Source of the DNA: Effrenium voratum | Taxonomy: Eukaryota; Sar; Dinophyceae; Suessiales; Symbiodiniaceae | Reading direction: 5' to 3' | Assembly (NCBI GenBank): GCA_963377175.1 | Contig: CAUJNA010003507.1 | Location: 211,328-275,327 of the forward strand | Length of the DNA: 64,000 nucleotides | Shown here: one piece after another, positions 12,546 through 23,808 of the stretch | Numbering within the stretch: position 1 is the stretch's first letter | How the letters are laid out: each line of letters begins with the position of its first letter | Program-made: the position numbers and the translations under genes | Notes under the pieces: generated by a model | What the model was told of the DNA's origin: nothing | The model's database searches: none | The model's input: the letters and a program-made list of their open reading frames with translations, nothing else

Positions 12546-14159
12546 CCAGACGTGTTATCAATATCACACCAATCGCACATTCTGAGCCTTCCCCAACGGC
12601 ACTTTCGCAAGGGCTCGGACACTTTTGGCCGCTGGGATTCAAGAGTTTTTCTCAGATTCTTGCATCTTGAGCCCCATTTAAACCTGGACTGGATATAGAC
12701 AAAGAAAACAAATCTGGGATAGATGGGTCGACGGATGGCTGGATGGGTGGAGCTATTTGCAGGGCTCTGCAGCCTTCGGAAATCGTCCCCTCCCGCAGCC
12801 CTCGGCGCCTTCTGGTTGAAAGTTGGAGAACAGGACCCCGGACTGGCCTTCCACAAAAGCGGCCAAAGGCCGTCAAAGACGCAAAGCGCACTCACAAGAC
12901 TGCTGCGGGCCCTCCATTCCTCCATGCCGCTACCGAAAGCCAGGGACCAGGGGCTGTCCAAGAAATTAGTGTAGGCTGCGAGAACAAGCCTGCGCGGCAA
13001 GGCTTTGCCAGCAGGCTGTGGAGAGAACAAATCTGAGGCTCAAGATTCAAGCTTCAAGATTCCCGAATGGTGTTGCCAGATTCTTGACTCCACGAATCTG
13101 AATGCTTGTTTTCAAACAAACGCAATTAGCGTGTCCCAATGTCCGTGAGATCGCACAGGCGCTGACAAATGGCAAATGGGTGTGCTGCCGTGTCAAAAAC
13201 ACATAGACCAAACGCGGCTATCCAAAACCTTGGTCCGCGGGGGCGGGGGCCATATTTGCGGCGCGCAGCCTTGGCGGATCACGTGAGCGTAGCGTTCAGG
13301 AAGAGCAAGGAGCTCAAAAGCAGCGCGTCGAGGAACCTGGAAGACTGTCTCGTTCGCCGCCGACTCCCGAAGGCTGCAAAGCTACAGCCGGTAGTCCAAG
13401 GGCAAGGGGCTGGGGCTTCCGCTACCTGGGAGCTAAGGTCTGGGGCTATGTTGGGCGCGGCCAGAGCCACAACTGCAGCTTTTTGGGAGATCCCTATGAT
13501 CTAAAGAGGGATCTGACCGCTTCCTCGCCCCGGGAGATTCACATAATACATAATTGCAGAAGAAATGAGATTCACATTAGAATTGAAATATAGTACATGA
13601 AGACACGTATTCCAGGAGATTTCTGTCTGGTGCATTGTGAAAATACAACTTGTCCAATACTACAACTATTCATGCGAAAAAGAAATAGGTAGAAACAATG
13701 TTAAACAACAAACAAATGACAGGCTCGTCGAGGACGAAAGGATTGTGCTATTCCTTTCTTCTCTGAGACAATCGTTGCGTTTTAGCGAACTCAAGAACTT
13801 CAGTGAGCTCAGCGGACCCAACGGCCAAACGGGCTCTCAACGTTCTCAACGCCACATGCCCAACAGGTTCAACGGCTAACGGGCCCAACGGACTCAAGGG
13901 GCCCAACGGGCCCTTCTTGAAAGACCCATGCCCGAAAGACACGGCCCATGTTGATGTCGCCCAAAGCATGCTGAGATTTGCTTGTTTAAGCGCTCGCGCA
14001 AAAGTACCGGCAAAAGAAGACACTGGCTGGACGTTGAACAGTAACAAGAAAGAAGCTACCGCTGAGTGTTACGAGACACACAACCTTGCGTTCCTTCCGT
14101 TACAGTATGTTATCACTGTTACCACTTTTTATTTACGTGAGTCTTGACTGCAGTTTTAG
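12546..14159. other. no supported gene; overlapping ORFs on both strands
   Basis: A 176-codon minus frame (12500-13030) and plus frames at 12723-13036 overlap each other and the end of the degenerate repeat. None shows a domain. At 13818-13915 a GCCCAACGG-type short motif recurs about six times. No exon with splice sites was convincing. Confidence 0.4.
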
Positions 14160-14329
14160 ATGTTATTTAGCCGCCGTTGGCGTGTTCCGCCGGCCACCCG
14201 GCTGAAGCAGGGGGGGGTCAGGTTGCCAACAAACATTTCCAAGCACCTGGTTTCTTGCCTTTGCCTTCCTCGGGCAGCCCTTTTTTCTAACCGCTCGGTG
14301 GCCATCTTCTGGAGTTCTGCTGCATTGAG

Positions 14330-14400
14330 CTCCCCGAGGCGTACGCCCCAGGGAGCTGTGCTGCAGTTGCCTCCCCGAGGCGTACGCGCCAGGGAGGAAC
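14330..14400. repeat. two direct copies of a 26-base motif
   Basis: CTCCCCGAGGCGTACGC followed by C or G and CCAGGGAG occurs twice, at about 14331-14356 and 14371-14396, immediately left of the large foldback. This could be a short tandem duplication or an end repeat. Confidence 0.6.
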
Positions 14401-14409
14401 CTCAGCTCA

Positions 14410-14727
14410 TGCTCTTGCGGCGTGGCGTGGCTCTCACGCTTCTTTTCCTGTCTTGTACACCCAGCAGCCAGCCGGTCTCACTTTGGCCTTGGTCCGGTCT
14501 CATCACTCCCTTGCAGCTGCAGCCCGAGCAACTTGCCCATGTCTGACCTTCAATTTCACCAATACCATCATCTGTGTGAAATTGAAGGTCAGACACGGGC
14601 AAGTTGCTCGGGCTGCAGCTGCAAGGGAGTGCTGAGACCCAAAGTGAGACCGGCTGGCTGCGGGGTGTACACGACAGGAAAAGAAGCGTGAGAGCCACAA
14701 GTTGCATCCAGCCACGCCGCAGGAGCA
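14410..14727. mobile_element. foldback element with about 150-base inverted arms
   Basis: The left arm (14410-14559) and right arm (14576-14727) are inverted copies separated by only 16 bases. Matching landmarks are TGCTCTTGCGGCGTGGC against GCCACGCCGCAGGAGCA at the outer ends and GTCTGACCTTCAATTTCAC against GTGAAATTGAAGGTCAGAC at the loop. The left arm carries an extra segment near 14487-14502 that the right arm lacks. No ORF inside encodes a transposase. It resembles a foldback or MITE-like non-autonomous element and would form a very stable hairpin. Confidence 0.85.
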
Positions 14728-14914
14728 TAGTAAAATGAAGGAGGGTGTTTTGAAGGTTAGATCTTCTCCGCTCTCCGAGCTATCTGCCTCAGCCACAGCG
14801 CCAGACAGATGCCGCAAGCTGCGAGCAGTGGGAAAGGCGCAGCAACAACAGCACGAACAAAGACATCCAGAACGCAGGAGCAGCGAGGGTAGGTTCAATG
14901 TCCGCTCTCCGCAG

Positions 14915-15205
14915 GTTTGCCGAGGGAGATGCCCTTGCGCAACCACTAAAGAGACACTATAGCCTCTGACAGGAAAGAGAAAGCAAGACAGAGGAGATAT
15001 GGAGAAAAGCCGGGAGGACCGACAGTAACCCGTCGCAGTGGACAACACGCGGCAACGACAGCGCGGACAACAACAGCCAGAACCCTTGCCGAGGGAGCGG
15101 CCTTTGCGCACAAAAGAGAGACGATAGATGCAGATGGAAAAAAGAAAGCAAGACACAGAAGATATGGAGGGGAGGGGGGGGGGGGTAGCAAAAATCCGTC
15201 GCAAG
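14915..15205. repeat. two diverged direct repeats of about 190-200 bases
   Basis: CCGAGGGAG followed by a CTTTGCGCA-type segment, then GAAAGCAAGACA, then GAAGATATGGAG or GGAGATATGGAG, then CCGTCGCA occurs twice, starting near 14919 and near 15090. Shared CAACAACAG runs precede and follow. This is a diverged tandem duplication, and the minus frame 14503-15285 that spans it is probably spurious. Confidence 0.6.
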
Positions 15206-15548
15206 GGAAAGTCTAAGCAACAACAGAAACAAGAACAACAACATCCACAAGACACGCCGGCAGGCCGGCGGATTTTCTGGATCAATCATTTGAGCTCTGT
15301 GCGGTGCCCAGGTGCCGCACTGCCATTGCCATGCTGAACTTTGTGGGGCGCGGCGCTTAAAGGGCGGATCCCAGGCCTGTCTTTCGGATGCTGACTGTGA
15401 GACTGCCAGATCGTCTAAAAGATAGATGTCCCTGACACAGGCGTGCACAAGGAGACGCACACAAGATGTTCATTGTTGGCGATTGTTGTAGCCGTAATTC
15501 TTCAATGATCAAGCTGGAAAAAATGTGCTGTGGACTTGTTGCTCAGAG

Positions 15549-15708
15549 TGAGTTGAGAGTGCTGTTGTGCGAGGGCCACGATTATTTGTGGCGTGACGGT
15601 CAAGCCCAGTTCTTTAGGCCGGCGATCGGCCGACCCATGGATGAGCCCGACCTGCACGTGCTGCCACTGCTGTCACCCGGCGAGCATTGGAAAGGGGACC
15701 AAATGTAA
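15549..15708 (+). CDS. putative exon, unidentified protein
   Basis: After a GTTGCTCAG acceptor-like site the frame reads SELRVLLCEGHDYLWRDGQ, then QFFRPAIGRPMDEPDLHVLP and ends with an LSPGEHW segment before a stop at 15706-15708. Codon composition is clearly more coding-like than its surroundings. A CCCG|GCGAGC GC donor near 15679 is possible. No family is recognised. Confidence 0.35.
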
Positions 15709-18200
15709 CATAGTTGAACCTTGAACGGCGAACGCATCATTGTTAGTTTCCCAAAAGGAAGCCAAACGGGGATGAGCCTTGTTTTCGAATCAAATGATGA
15801 AGAACTCTAGCAAGATCAAGTCTCCAGCTTGCCAACTGAACTGGTCAGGTTTTGAACATGTCATCACAAGGCACACATGAAGAAGTATGCAGGGCATGCG
15901 TCTGACCCGAAACGCAAGGCGTGGAAGAGAGAACCACGGGACTTGACAAAGACTTTAGGCTGCTTCCTGAACACAAGGTCAAACCTATCTGTATGTGAGA
16001 ATCCCGTGCACACATGAGCGACGCCCAGCAGGCATTGCAACCTGAGCCAATGTACACCCCTCAACCATTGCTTGTGGCATGCAGTTGCGGTTGGTACCTC
16101 TGTGCATTCAAATGTTTCGTGATCAAGCTCATGGTCTGCTGCTTTTTCCCCACTGTACATTAGAAACCCTTTCCAAGGGAAGCTACTCATTTTTGCGGAA
16201 AATTGCAAACCATGAACAGCTGCTACTCAAGCGCACCTCCGGACAATTTGGTGTACACTTTGCACGCGTGCCACGCTCGCAACCTTTGTTGTGTTGATGC
16301 TGTCCATTGAGCTCCTTTCAATTCAGTGATTGTCAACATGCCCAGTCTATCGCGACAATCCAAGTCCTTCAATGATGGCACATACGGACTGCCAAATCCT
16401 CAGTAGAGGCCCAGAAAAGTTCAAGCTGTTTCGGCCAGATTGAGCAGGTTAGACACCTTGGACCCTTTCCAGGGGGCACAATGCCCGCTGCATGTTCCAG
16501 TTAAGCATGGAAGCAGCCTTGTGCCAACTGCGGCAGAGTTATGAATGAGCAACTTCCGCCCCGGATTTAGCCAGTTGATCTTCCCGTATGCAATTTTCTG
16601 GGCTTGTCACGAGCTTCCCTAGGGCAAAGGAGATCACGGATTCCGATTTTATGACCTTCTCTAGATTGCCAAAATACATGTGCGTGAATGCGCACATGCA
16701 TGGTCAAATGGCCAGCGCGCAGCGGGCCAGCAAACCAATCCTGTGCTCTGTTCAGAAAGCAAGAACAAATTCGTCTTAGTAGCCTTTGCAAGCGTATGCC
16801 GGCTGAAATGGATGCCTATGCGAGCTCATGTGAATGCTCAGTTGCCTACGCTCTGGGGGCCACGTCTCGTCGGGACACTGTAAATTCGCCGACCTTCCAT
16901 GAACCGAGGAAGCAGTCGCTGCATGCACGGGTACCGTTCGGGACTCAACCCGCTTGGCCGCGGTTGTATCGGAGGCATCAAGATGTTGCCAAGCTGCAGC
17001 GAGATATGTCGGTCCCAGCGCAGCTTTGAGAAATTGGTGTGGAAGATAACCGTTCGCATTTGGAGAGGTCAAAGTTCAATCAGCACAGATCTTGGTGTCA
17101 CCTGGACGCCTGGTACAACTGGCGAGGGCTTGTCAACCTCGTTTCATGATGATATTGTGCTGCGGCACCATGCATGACATGGGACCGTTCTGGGAAAGAT
17201 GCAGTGGACGAGGCTGTTTTCGAGAAAGAATATGCAGTCCAAAAAATGTGATTCAGGGGGAGCCATACAGGAAGGTCATGGCCCTTAAGCTCCTGAAACA
17301 ATCACCATTGAACTGGCACAGCTTCCTATACGACACAGGTTCACTCTGAAAAGTCTCGACTCTGCCAAAGCATCCAAGCCAGTTGCTAAAGATTTGCTTT
17401 TAGCTGTTTGAGGATGGAGAATCGCGAGTTGTAGGTTGGGCCCCGCGATGTATGTTTTGCTTCGCTTACTTCAGCCTAAAGCGGTTTGCGGTTGTTGGGT
17501 CGTACGTGAGGGTGGCAGGGAGAGAGGGAGGGTGGGTGGCTGGGCGGGCGGGCAGCGGGCGGGTTGGTGTGAAGCCTACTTTGCCGTGCTTCACTTTAAT
17601 GTGCCTGACTCACTGTGAAGGGTCTTGAGCAAAAAGAAGAGCCTTTGCCACATGCCATGGTCAAAATTCCTATGTTCTCGTGGTCAGTGGGCACGGTACC
17701 CACTAGTATATACCTGTATCCAATGGGCACATTTGTGCTGAGGTCACTTCTCTCAGGGCACTATGGGCCTTTTTGGGCCAGGCCAGCCCATGGGTCGATG
17801 GGAGGGCTAGGACGGTATGAAAAAGCTCTTTTAGGGGAGCCCCATCGGTTGTTTTGCTGTGTATGGACCTTCAGCTTAATCCTCACCAGGGTTTGGCAGT
17901 CCCCGTTTGTGTTGGGGGGTTTTGTAAACTCTAATTGAGGCAAAGCTCAAAGCCAGAAAAGAAGTGGCCACTGCTCAAAGGCGAGGACAGGCATGTTTCA
18001 TCACATTGCTTGGCGGATGTTTCTTCGGTGGTCAACCTTGCAACGTCTTGGCTCTACGAGGGCGACTTTCCCTGCCCGACAATGTACGCATCTGTTTCAG
18101 GTTCAGGGCAGGCTAGTGCACATCGACATGATCCTTGCTGCGCACCTGAAGACACCCATACCTGCAGTGCCTGCAGCGTTATTTTCTGCTTTGTCAAAGC
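15709..18200. other. gene-poor stretch
   Basis: Only short, mutually overlapping ORFs. I saw no domain, no paired splice sites and no RNA gene. GGGT/GGCG-rich simple sequence occurs near 17505-17565. Confidence 0.4.
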
Positions 18201-18745
18201 ATTCTTAAGAAGCCGCAACCCCCCCCCCCTTTACCCCCCCCCCTGCTTTGGGCCAAATAGGTGGGAAGCTTCCCGAAAGCCTTGGGGAAGCTTCCGGAAG
18301 CCTTGCGGAAGCTTCCGGAAGCCTTAGGGAAGCTTTGGGAAAAAGGGGGGGAGATTGAAACAAGGGTGGTCCCCCCCTCCCCCCCCTTTTTCCCGAAGCT
18401 TCCGGAAGCTTCCCCAAGGCTTCCGGAAGCTTCCGCAAGGCTTCCGGAAGCTTCCGGAAGCTTCCGGAAGCTTCCGGAAGCCTTGCGGAAGACTTACGGA
18501 CTTCTGAAGCTTCGGGGGAGCGGACGGGAAGGGCAGGGGACGGGGAAGGAAGGGGTGCGAGGGGGACGAGCATGAGCGTAGTGGTGGGTGTCATTTTCCA
18601 GGGCTTGTCGCGCCGCCAGTCAGTGGGGAACCCTTTGGGAGCCAAATGCTTTAACAGTGTTATAACACTCCAATAGCAGTGCTATAGCATGTCTCAAGGG
18701 GGGGGGGGTAAGGGAGGGGGGGGTTTATGCTTTCTTAACATTCGG
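18200..18745. mobile_element. large palindromic foldback built of GGAAGCTTCC units
   Basis: The outer ends are inverted: TTCTTAAG, then C-rich runs split by TTTAC at 18205-18243 on the left, answered by G-rich runs split by TAAGG and then TTCTTAA at 18697-18740 on the right. Inside, two blocks of the palindrome GGAAGCTTCC with CCGGAAG and CCTTGCGGAAG spacers (about 18270-18340 and 18395-18500) face each other across a short G-rich and C-rich centre near 18341-18392. A perfect 14-base palindrome AGTGTTATAACACT lies near 18656. No coding gene is supported; plus and minus ORFs are products of the repeats. Confidence 0.8.
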
Positions 18746-21520
18746 TGTGCACGCTAGCATTTTAGGGTTGGTGTTTCCCCAAAATTGTGTGTGCCTGTTT
18801 TGTGAATGCACTGGAAGACGCGACCACCGGAACACCGTACTCAAACGCACAGTGCGAACAATGGGTGTTTGCCCAACATATTGCCAACACATGCTCCTGG
18901 TTTCCCAGCCCGCAAGCCTCCCCTCCCATATTTGCTTCCCACGTGCCAGGTCAGTGCTAGAAAAGATGGTCGGGGACTCCAGTTGCTAAGGCAAACGTTC
19001 GGGATTCACCCGCATGTGGATTTTGTCATAGGCATGTCCAGGTTTGGAGAGCAGTGCGTTTCATCATCGGACTGATGCAAAAAACGGTGATGTGCACGTC
19101 TTATTTGGGTCGAGCCCAATTTGTTGCAGCTTGTGAAGAAGAACCTTCAAAGAGTAGGGTTCGAGCACGCAGCACACACAACCACACCGCAGCAAGCATC
19201 ATCAGAGCACATCACCGGCCCGCTTTCAGTGCTTGCCGCTGCACGAGAGGGGAATTGCATGGAGCTGCAATGCGGGCCGCAAGCTGATACGTTGCCTGCG
19301 TTGGATTGTTGTTCATGAACATGTCGCAAGCCAGGCATCTGGAAACGCATGGACCTGCATGACGTTGAGACAACTATATACAATGTCCAACCTTTTTTTG
19401 TTTGGCGAAGCGGCGAAGCATGTTGCTCCGTTGGACGAATCTTGCTGATCTTCAGCGCATGCTGGATGTTTTTTGCTAGATCTGGTTTTGGCTGCCCTTT
19501 CTTGGTCGACACTCATTTCACAGAGGGTGCATGTGCGGAGTTTCTGCTGCACGACGTGCAAATCCAGGTCATTCTCATGATAGATAGACAAGAAATGCGC
19601 CGATGCAGGAAGGACTTCAACCTGGCTTTTGTACATGGTTAGTGCATTCCGATGGGACCAGTAGTTCAGCATTCAGATTCAGCAACAATTTGTTTAGTGT
19701 GATTGGAGTTCTTAATCACAGACTACCTGCAAAATAGCTTGGCCAAACAGAATTGAAGTCCCTCTTGGGGTTGCCTGCCACCCCACAGCACCATCAGCAA
19801 TTTATCCCACGCCAGAGTTCGGTGTTCAGGACAATTGATAGGTTGCTCTCAGCCTCTCAATGACCAACAGCAAAGGGTAGACATCAATAGATATGTGGAC
19901 TGGCTTCCTCTGGTTTCCCTTTGGGGGCTCTTCGACCTTTGTGCCCATCCGGCCGGAGCAGCCCCAACCTGCAAAATAGCAACTGAGAGCCTCGGGGTTA
20001 GTGAAGCATCCATACGGGGCTGACCAAACAACTCCCATTTCCCCCATCTCCCCTCCTCTTCCTCCTCTCCCTTCCCCTCCCGTGCCAACTCTCCGAGTCC
20101 CAAGTCTCAGGTCTCCGTCCTTACCGGGCCAGTCACATCAGGGGCGCCTTTGGCAGCTGGGAGCCCAGGGAGGAAGATTCGCACCAGGGAGCGGCGTGTA
20201 GCTCCCCAAAGTAGCAAAGAAGGAATCCAAAAGGAAGCGTCTCCCTTTATGGGTCTTCAGGTAAAGCTTCAGGAGAGTATCCTCAGAAGCAGTAAGAGGC
20301 GTTGCCGACCTTGCAGAGACGAGAGCATGTGCTGATTCCCAGAACACTTAAGCTCCAGGATCATGAACACTCAGGAGCCAGGATTGTACTCATGGTGCAA
20401 TTGCATTGAGGTGTTAAGCACCAAATGATCCAAATGCCTCAAAAAAGGCACCGAACTCGACATGCCGAAGGCAAGCTGCTTGGCCTTCGCCGAGGCGGTT
20501 CGAGAAGCTGTGTCGTTGGTGTCCAAGTTCTTCCTGCAAAACCTGCAGACGCTCCAGAGGAGGGGCATCAGCTATGCCATGAGAAGGATGCTTGGTTTTG
20601 TGAAGGGAAGGTTGTTGGCATTGAGTTCAGGGGCGATTAAGATAATATGCTGCTTTGAGGACATTTTGTTATGTGACGAAAATTTGAAAGGGGTGTTGAT
20701 ACACAGAATAATTACGGCTGCCGTCAGGCATTATGTCAACGCTACACTGGCGCCACAGGGCTTAGACAAGTTCTTGATGGCCAAAAGGCGAGCCATTGAT
20801 CCAACTTCATTTGAATACCTCACCAGGAAATCTCACGTGTTCAAGTCAGACCCAGCCCTCCACCAAAAACGTTAGTTTTGGTGTCATGTGGGGGCGGGGG
20901 TTGTCAAAATGAGGAGCACTTACGCGATGCGGTGCCAGCGTCCACAAGGTGGCCATACTTTGACAACCTTCCAAACAATATAGCTTGACTGTGCAGTCAA
21001 TCTCCAGGCACGAGTGCTTCGGACAACTTTGGCCGCAACCCTAGCTGACTCTCTCTCTCTACCGTTGCGCACAGGGCGTTGCTGCTTGGCCGTCCAGCAG
21101 GGGTTGCTTCTTTGTGGGTGAGTGAAACATCTCCTCGTGGGCCGTGTTGAGACGAGTGTTCCTTTTAGTGGAGTGATGCTTAAGGGGGGCGTATGGGTAA
21201 TCCCTCAAGCAATACTTATGCCTGTTGTGATGCCTTCAGTGCAAGTCAGAGCTGCAAGACCCACCAGGCAATCATGCCCTCGAGATAGCTAGCTTTACAG
21301 ACGCAGAACATGTAGTTTGCAGTTCGCATCATTTTGTAGAACGTGATGAATGCCTATTATTTTCAGCATCTCCAGAAACAAGAAGGCTTCTTTTAATGTG
21401 CTTTCTGACGTTTGTTGTCAGAGGTCTTTGAGACTGGCAAGACTCCCAAGTGTAACAAGTGTTATCCTCCGAAAATCTGCTTGAAATGCACGCGTCGGCC
21501 TCGAAGCTTTATGCCAGCGA
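18746..21520. other. gene-poor stretch
   Basis: The 20462-20875 plus frame is the longest and has a helix-rich middle (for example KFLLMAKRR-like residues near its end) but no domain I recognise. Its first third is also open on the minus strand. A CT-rich run occurs near 20035-20090. Confidence 0.35.
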
Positions 21521-21533
21521 TTTGTTGTAGACC

Positions 21534-21660
21534 GCTGTGCGGGGCCAAGAGCTGAGGCTAATGGTTCTGCGATTGATGCTCCAGTTTATCAAGCGGGGCT
21601 CTGACGACAGAGACGCCGAGTTGGAGGACCAGAGCGCGGGAATGGTCCGCCATACTGCGC
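21534..21660 (+). CDS. putative exon, unidentified helical protein
   Basis: The frame reads LRLMVLRLMLQFIKRGSDDR followed by an acidic DAELEDQ segment, with coding-like composition and a TTGTAG acceptor-like site just upstream near 21530. It sits about 230 bases before another good exon in the same orientation, so the two may belong to one gene. No family is recognised, and the 3' end is not defined. Confidence 0.35.
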
Positions 21661-21889
21661 TATTGTTCATACCATGTCAAGGGTTCATTTCCCACCAAGC
21701 TGATGCGATGCATTGGCCACAGAAAGCTGCTTCAAAGTGCAGCCAACGTGGCTATCGTTGATGCTGACACTCTTTTGAATCGGGTGATGGCTTGATGTGT
21801 CGCCTTTTTTGAAAAAAACAACAACTTGGAAAGCGGTGCATGGATGGCCACCCACCACGACCTATGCACCAAACCACGTCACTCTCCAG

Positions 21890-21952
21890 GAGGTGGCCTT
21901 AGAGACCCTGAAGAACCTCCTGGGTGTACTGGCCGGAAGCCGACAATGGGAG
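21890..21952 (+). CDS. putative internal exon, unidentified helical protein
   Basis: A CTCTCCAG|GAG acceptor leads into EVALETLKNLLGVLAGSRQW, a clean amphipathic helix resembling a HEAT/armadillo-type helix in general character. A GAGCC|GTTGTG donor may close it. The antisense 172-codon frame (21879-22397) is most likely a shadow. Confidence 0.45.
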
Positions 21953-21999
21953 CCGTTGTGTGTGTGTGTGCGGAGAGCATGGCAGTGGTAGCAGTTGCA

Positions 22000-23742
22000 G
22001 GTTGGATCAAAGGGAAACCAACATTTTGGATCCAATTCGTGCGATTGGTTGCCCACTGAAGATTGGGCAAATGACAGAAGCGCAAGCATGTGCCCGCGAA
22101 CGGTGAAGCCAAGTTCACCCAACAGACCACGTGTTCACACCTGCAAGATGCGCCCTGCAAGATGCGCCCACAAGAAATGTCCTTTGAAAAAGATGGGCTT
22201 TGGGGAACCCATGCTAGTTTGCAGGGGAGACATGCTAGGATTTGCTTGACAAGAGCAAATTGGAAACTATGGCCCTGGATGCAAGGTTGCCGACACATGC
22301 GGCGCTCAAGCAAGCCATCCCAGCACCAAGGCGTCCCAGTATATTTTCTTTGGGTGCTTTCTCTGATGGTTATCAGCTTCATACGGGATGTTGACAAGAA
22401 CTGGCATAAAGCCCTCCCCCAAACAGTTCCTGCAAGCTTCTTGCGGGTGCGATTGAGGTCTCTACAAACGTCCTTGGCTTTGTGACGCCTAAGGCGAGGC
22501 TACCAGATGGCAGCTGAACGGTTTCAGGAAATCTGTTTCGACACTTTGTTTTGTCCAGATCCTGTGAAAAAAAAGAAGATGTGTTCATGGTCCCACCAAT
22601 TGGGCAATATTCCAAGGTTAAATCTGCAGCTTTTCACATGTTCCTGGCTCCGATTGCAAGCTCAAGCTTAATTTCCCACTTTCCCGTTCACAAGAGAGCA
22701 GATCTCACAGAGTACCCAGTGTTCCAAATGTTTGGTTCTCCTGCATGCAGCTACATGTGGTCAAGCTCACTCAGCAAGATCAGCGCTGTTCCAGATGTGC
22801 GAGAATAGAGGACACGATTTGAGAATAGAGGACACGATTCAAGGACGTACACAGCAAGAAGATGCAAGAAGTCCGACTGGCGGGGCTTGCACGAAGTCAT
22901 GGCGTCAAGATGAGCGTGCGTGCTCGTGCAGCTGAAAAGCTTTTGTGTGAGATAGAACCACTTTGAGACAGCTATCAAGGTTTAAGGCAGGTGGGGCCGC
23001 AAGGGTGAACAATTGGCATAGGCATGTATTGGGCCCTTGTTGTTTTCTTTTTCTGGGACCAACTGTGCACCCTTGCGATTGCGACAGGGTCTTTCCAGCA
23101 GCCCTGTAGCGGGTCCATTTCGCACAGGCGCAGCCAGTAAGCGGCGAATCCGCTCAGCCAGTCTGGTGGCTAGTGCCTTACGTGCATGATAGCAAGCCAA
23201 CTGAGTCTGTGTTTTTTGAGGGGTTTCCTTTTTGAGGTGGTCAAAGGGAGATCCAAAGAAGAAAGTATCACTTTTGGGTTCCCTCATTTTGACAGATATG
23301 CACTGGAAACTCTCATTTTCCAGTGTCAATGTTCCTAGTCGCATGCTGTCAAGTTGTGCTCACAGCGCAGACAAGCCTGCGCCGCTCACCTCAGAGCCTC
23401 AGAGTGGCTTTGAAGCTGAGCCTCAGAGTGGCGTTTTTTGGCTGAGGCAAATGACTTGGGACTGCATCGAGGCGCCGCAGTAGCACAAGTTGCTCACTTG
23501 CACACATTGAAGCATGCGCAGCAAATTTTGGTGTCTTGCCCATTTACGGCATAGTGGGCTTCCATTGTATGCTTGCTACGCTGCACATGCGAACTGTGCT
23601 AAAGAGCCGATACTTGTGTAAGTTGGGCCGTGAGATTTGCCGAAACATGCTTTGGAATCATTCAGAAACTTGCAAGACATGCATTCCTCTCCAACGCAGG
23701 GGCTCAGCCTGCATGCTGACAGTTGCTCATTTACTTCGCCAG
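22000..23742. other. no supported gene
   Basis: Frames on both strands overlap without domains or convincing paired splice sites. A duplicated GAGAATAGAGGACACGATT occurs at about 22799-22838. Confidence 0.35.
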
Positions 23743-23808
23743 GTGTTTATTCCCGGCTTCGGTGAGGATTTCAGCAGGCGACAGCGCGAATTGCCAGCGG
23801 AATTGTTG
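23743..23808 (+). CDS. putative internal exon, unidentified protein
   Basis: TTCGCCAG|GTG opens 22 codons (VFIPGFGEDFSRRQRELPAE, then two Leu) closed by a TTG|GTGAGC donor, the most canonical exon borders in this part of the window. The frame is open beyond the donor, so an unspliced reading cannot be excluded. No family is recognised. Confidence 0.45.

Noticed and set aside
12500..13030. 176-codon minus-strand ORF
   Set aside because: No domain, open antisense frames and partial overlap with degenerate repeats.
14503..15285. 260-codon minus-strand ORF rich in Ser, Cys and Leu
   Set aside because: It spans one arm of the foldback and both diverged direct repeats, so it is a repeat product.
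20462..20875. 137-codon plus ORF as a real gene
   Set aside because: No recognisable domain, antisense-open at its start and no splice or start context; left as unresolved.
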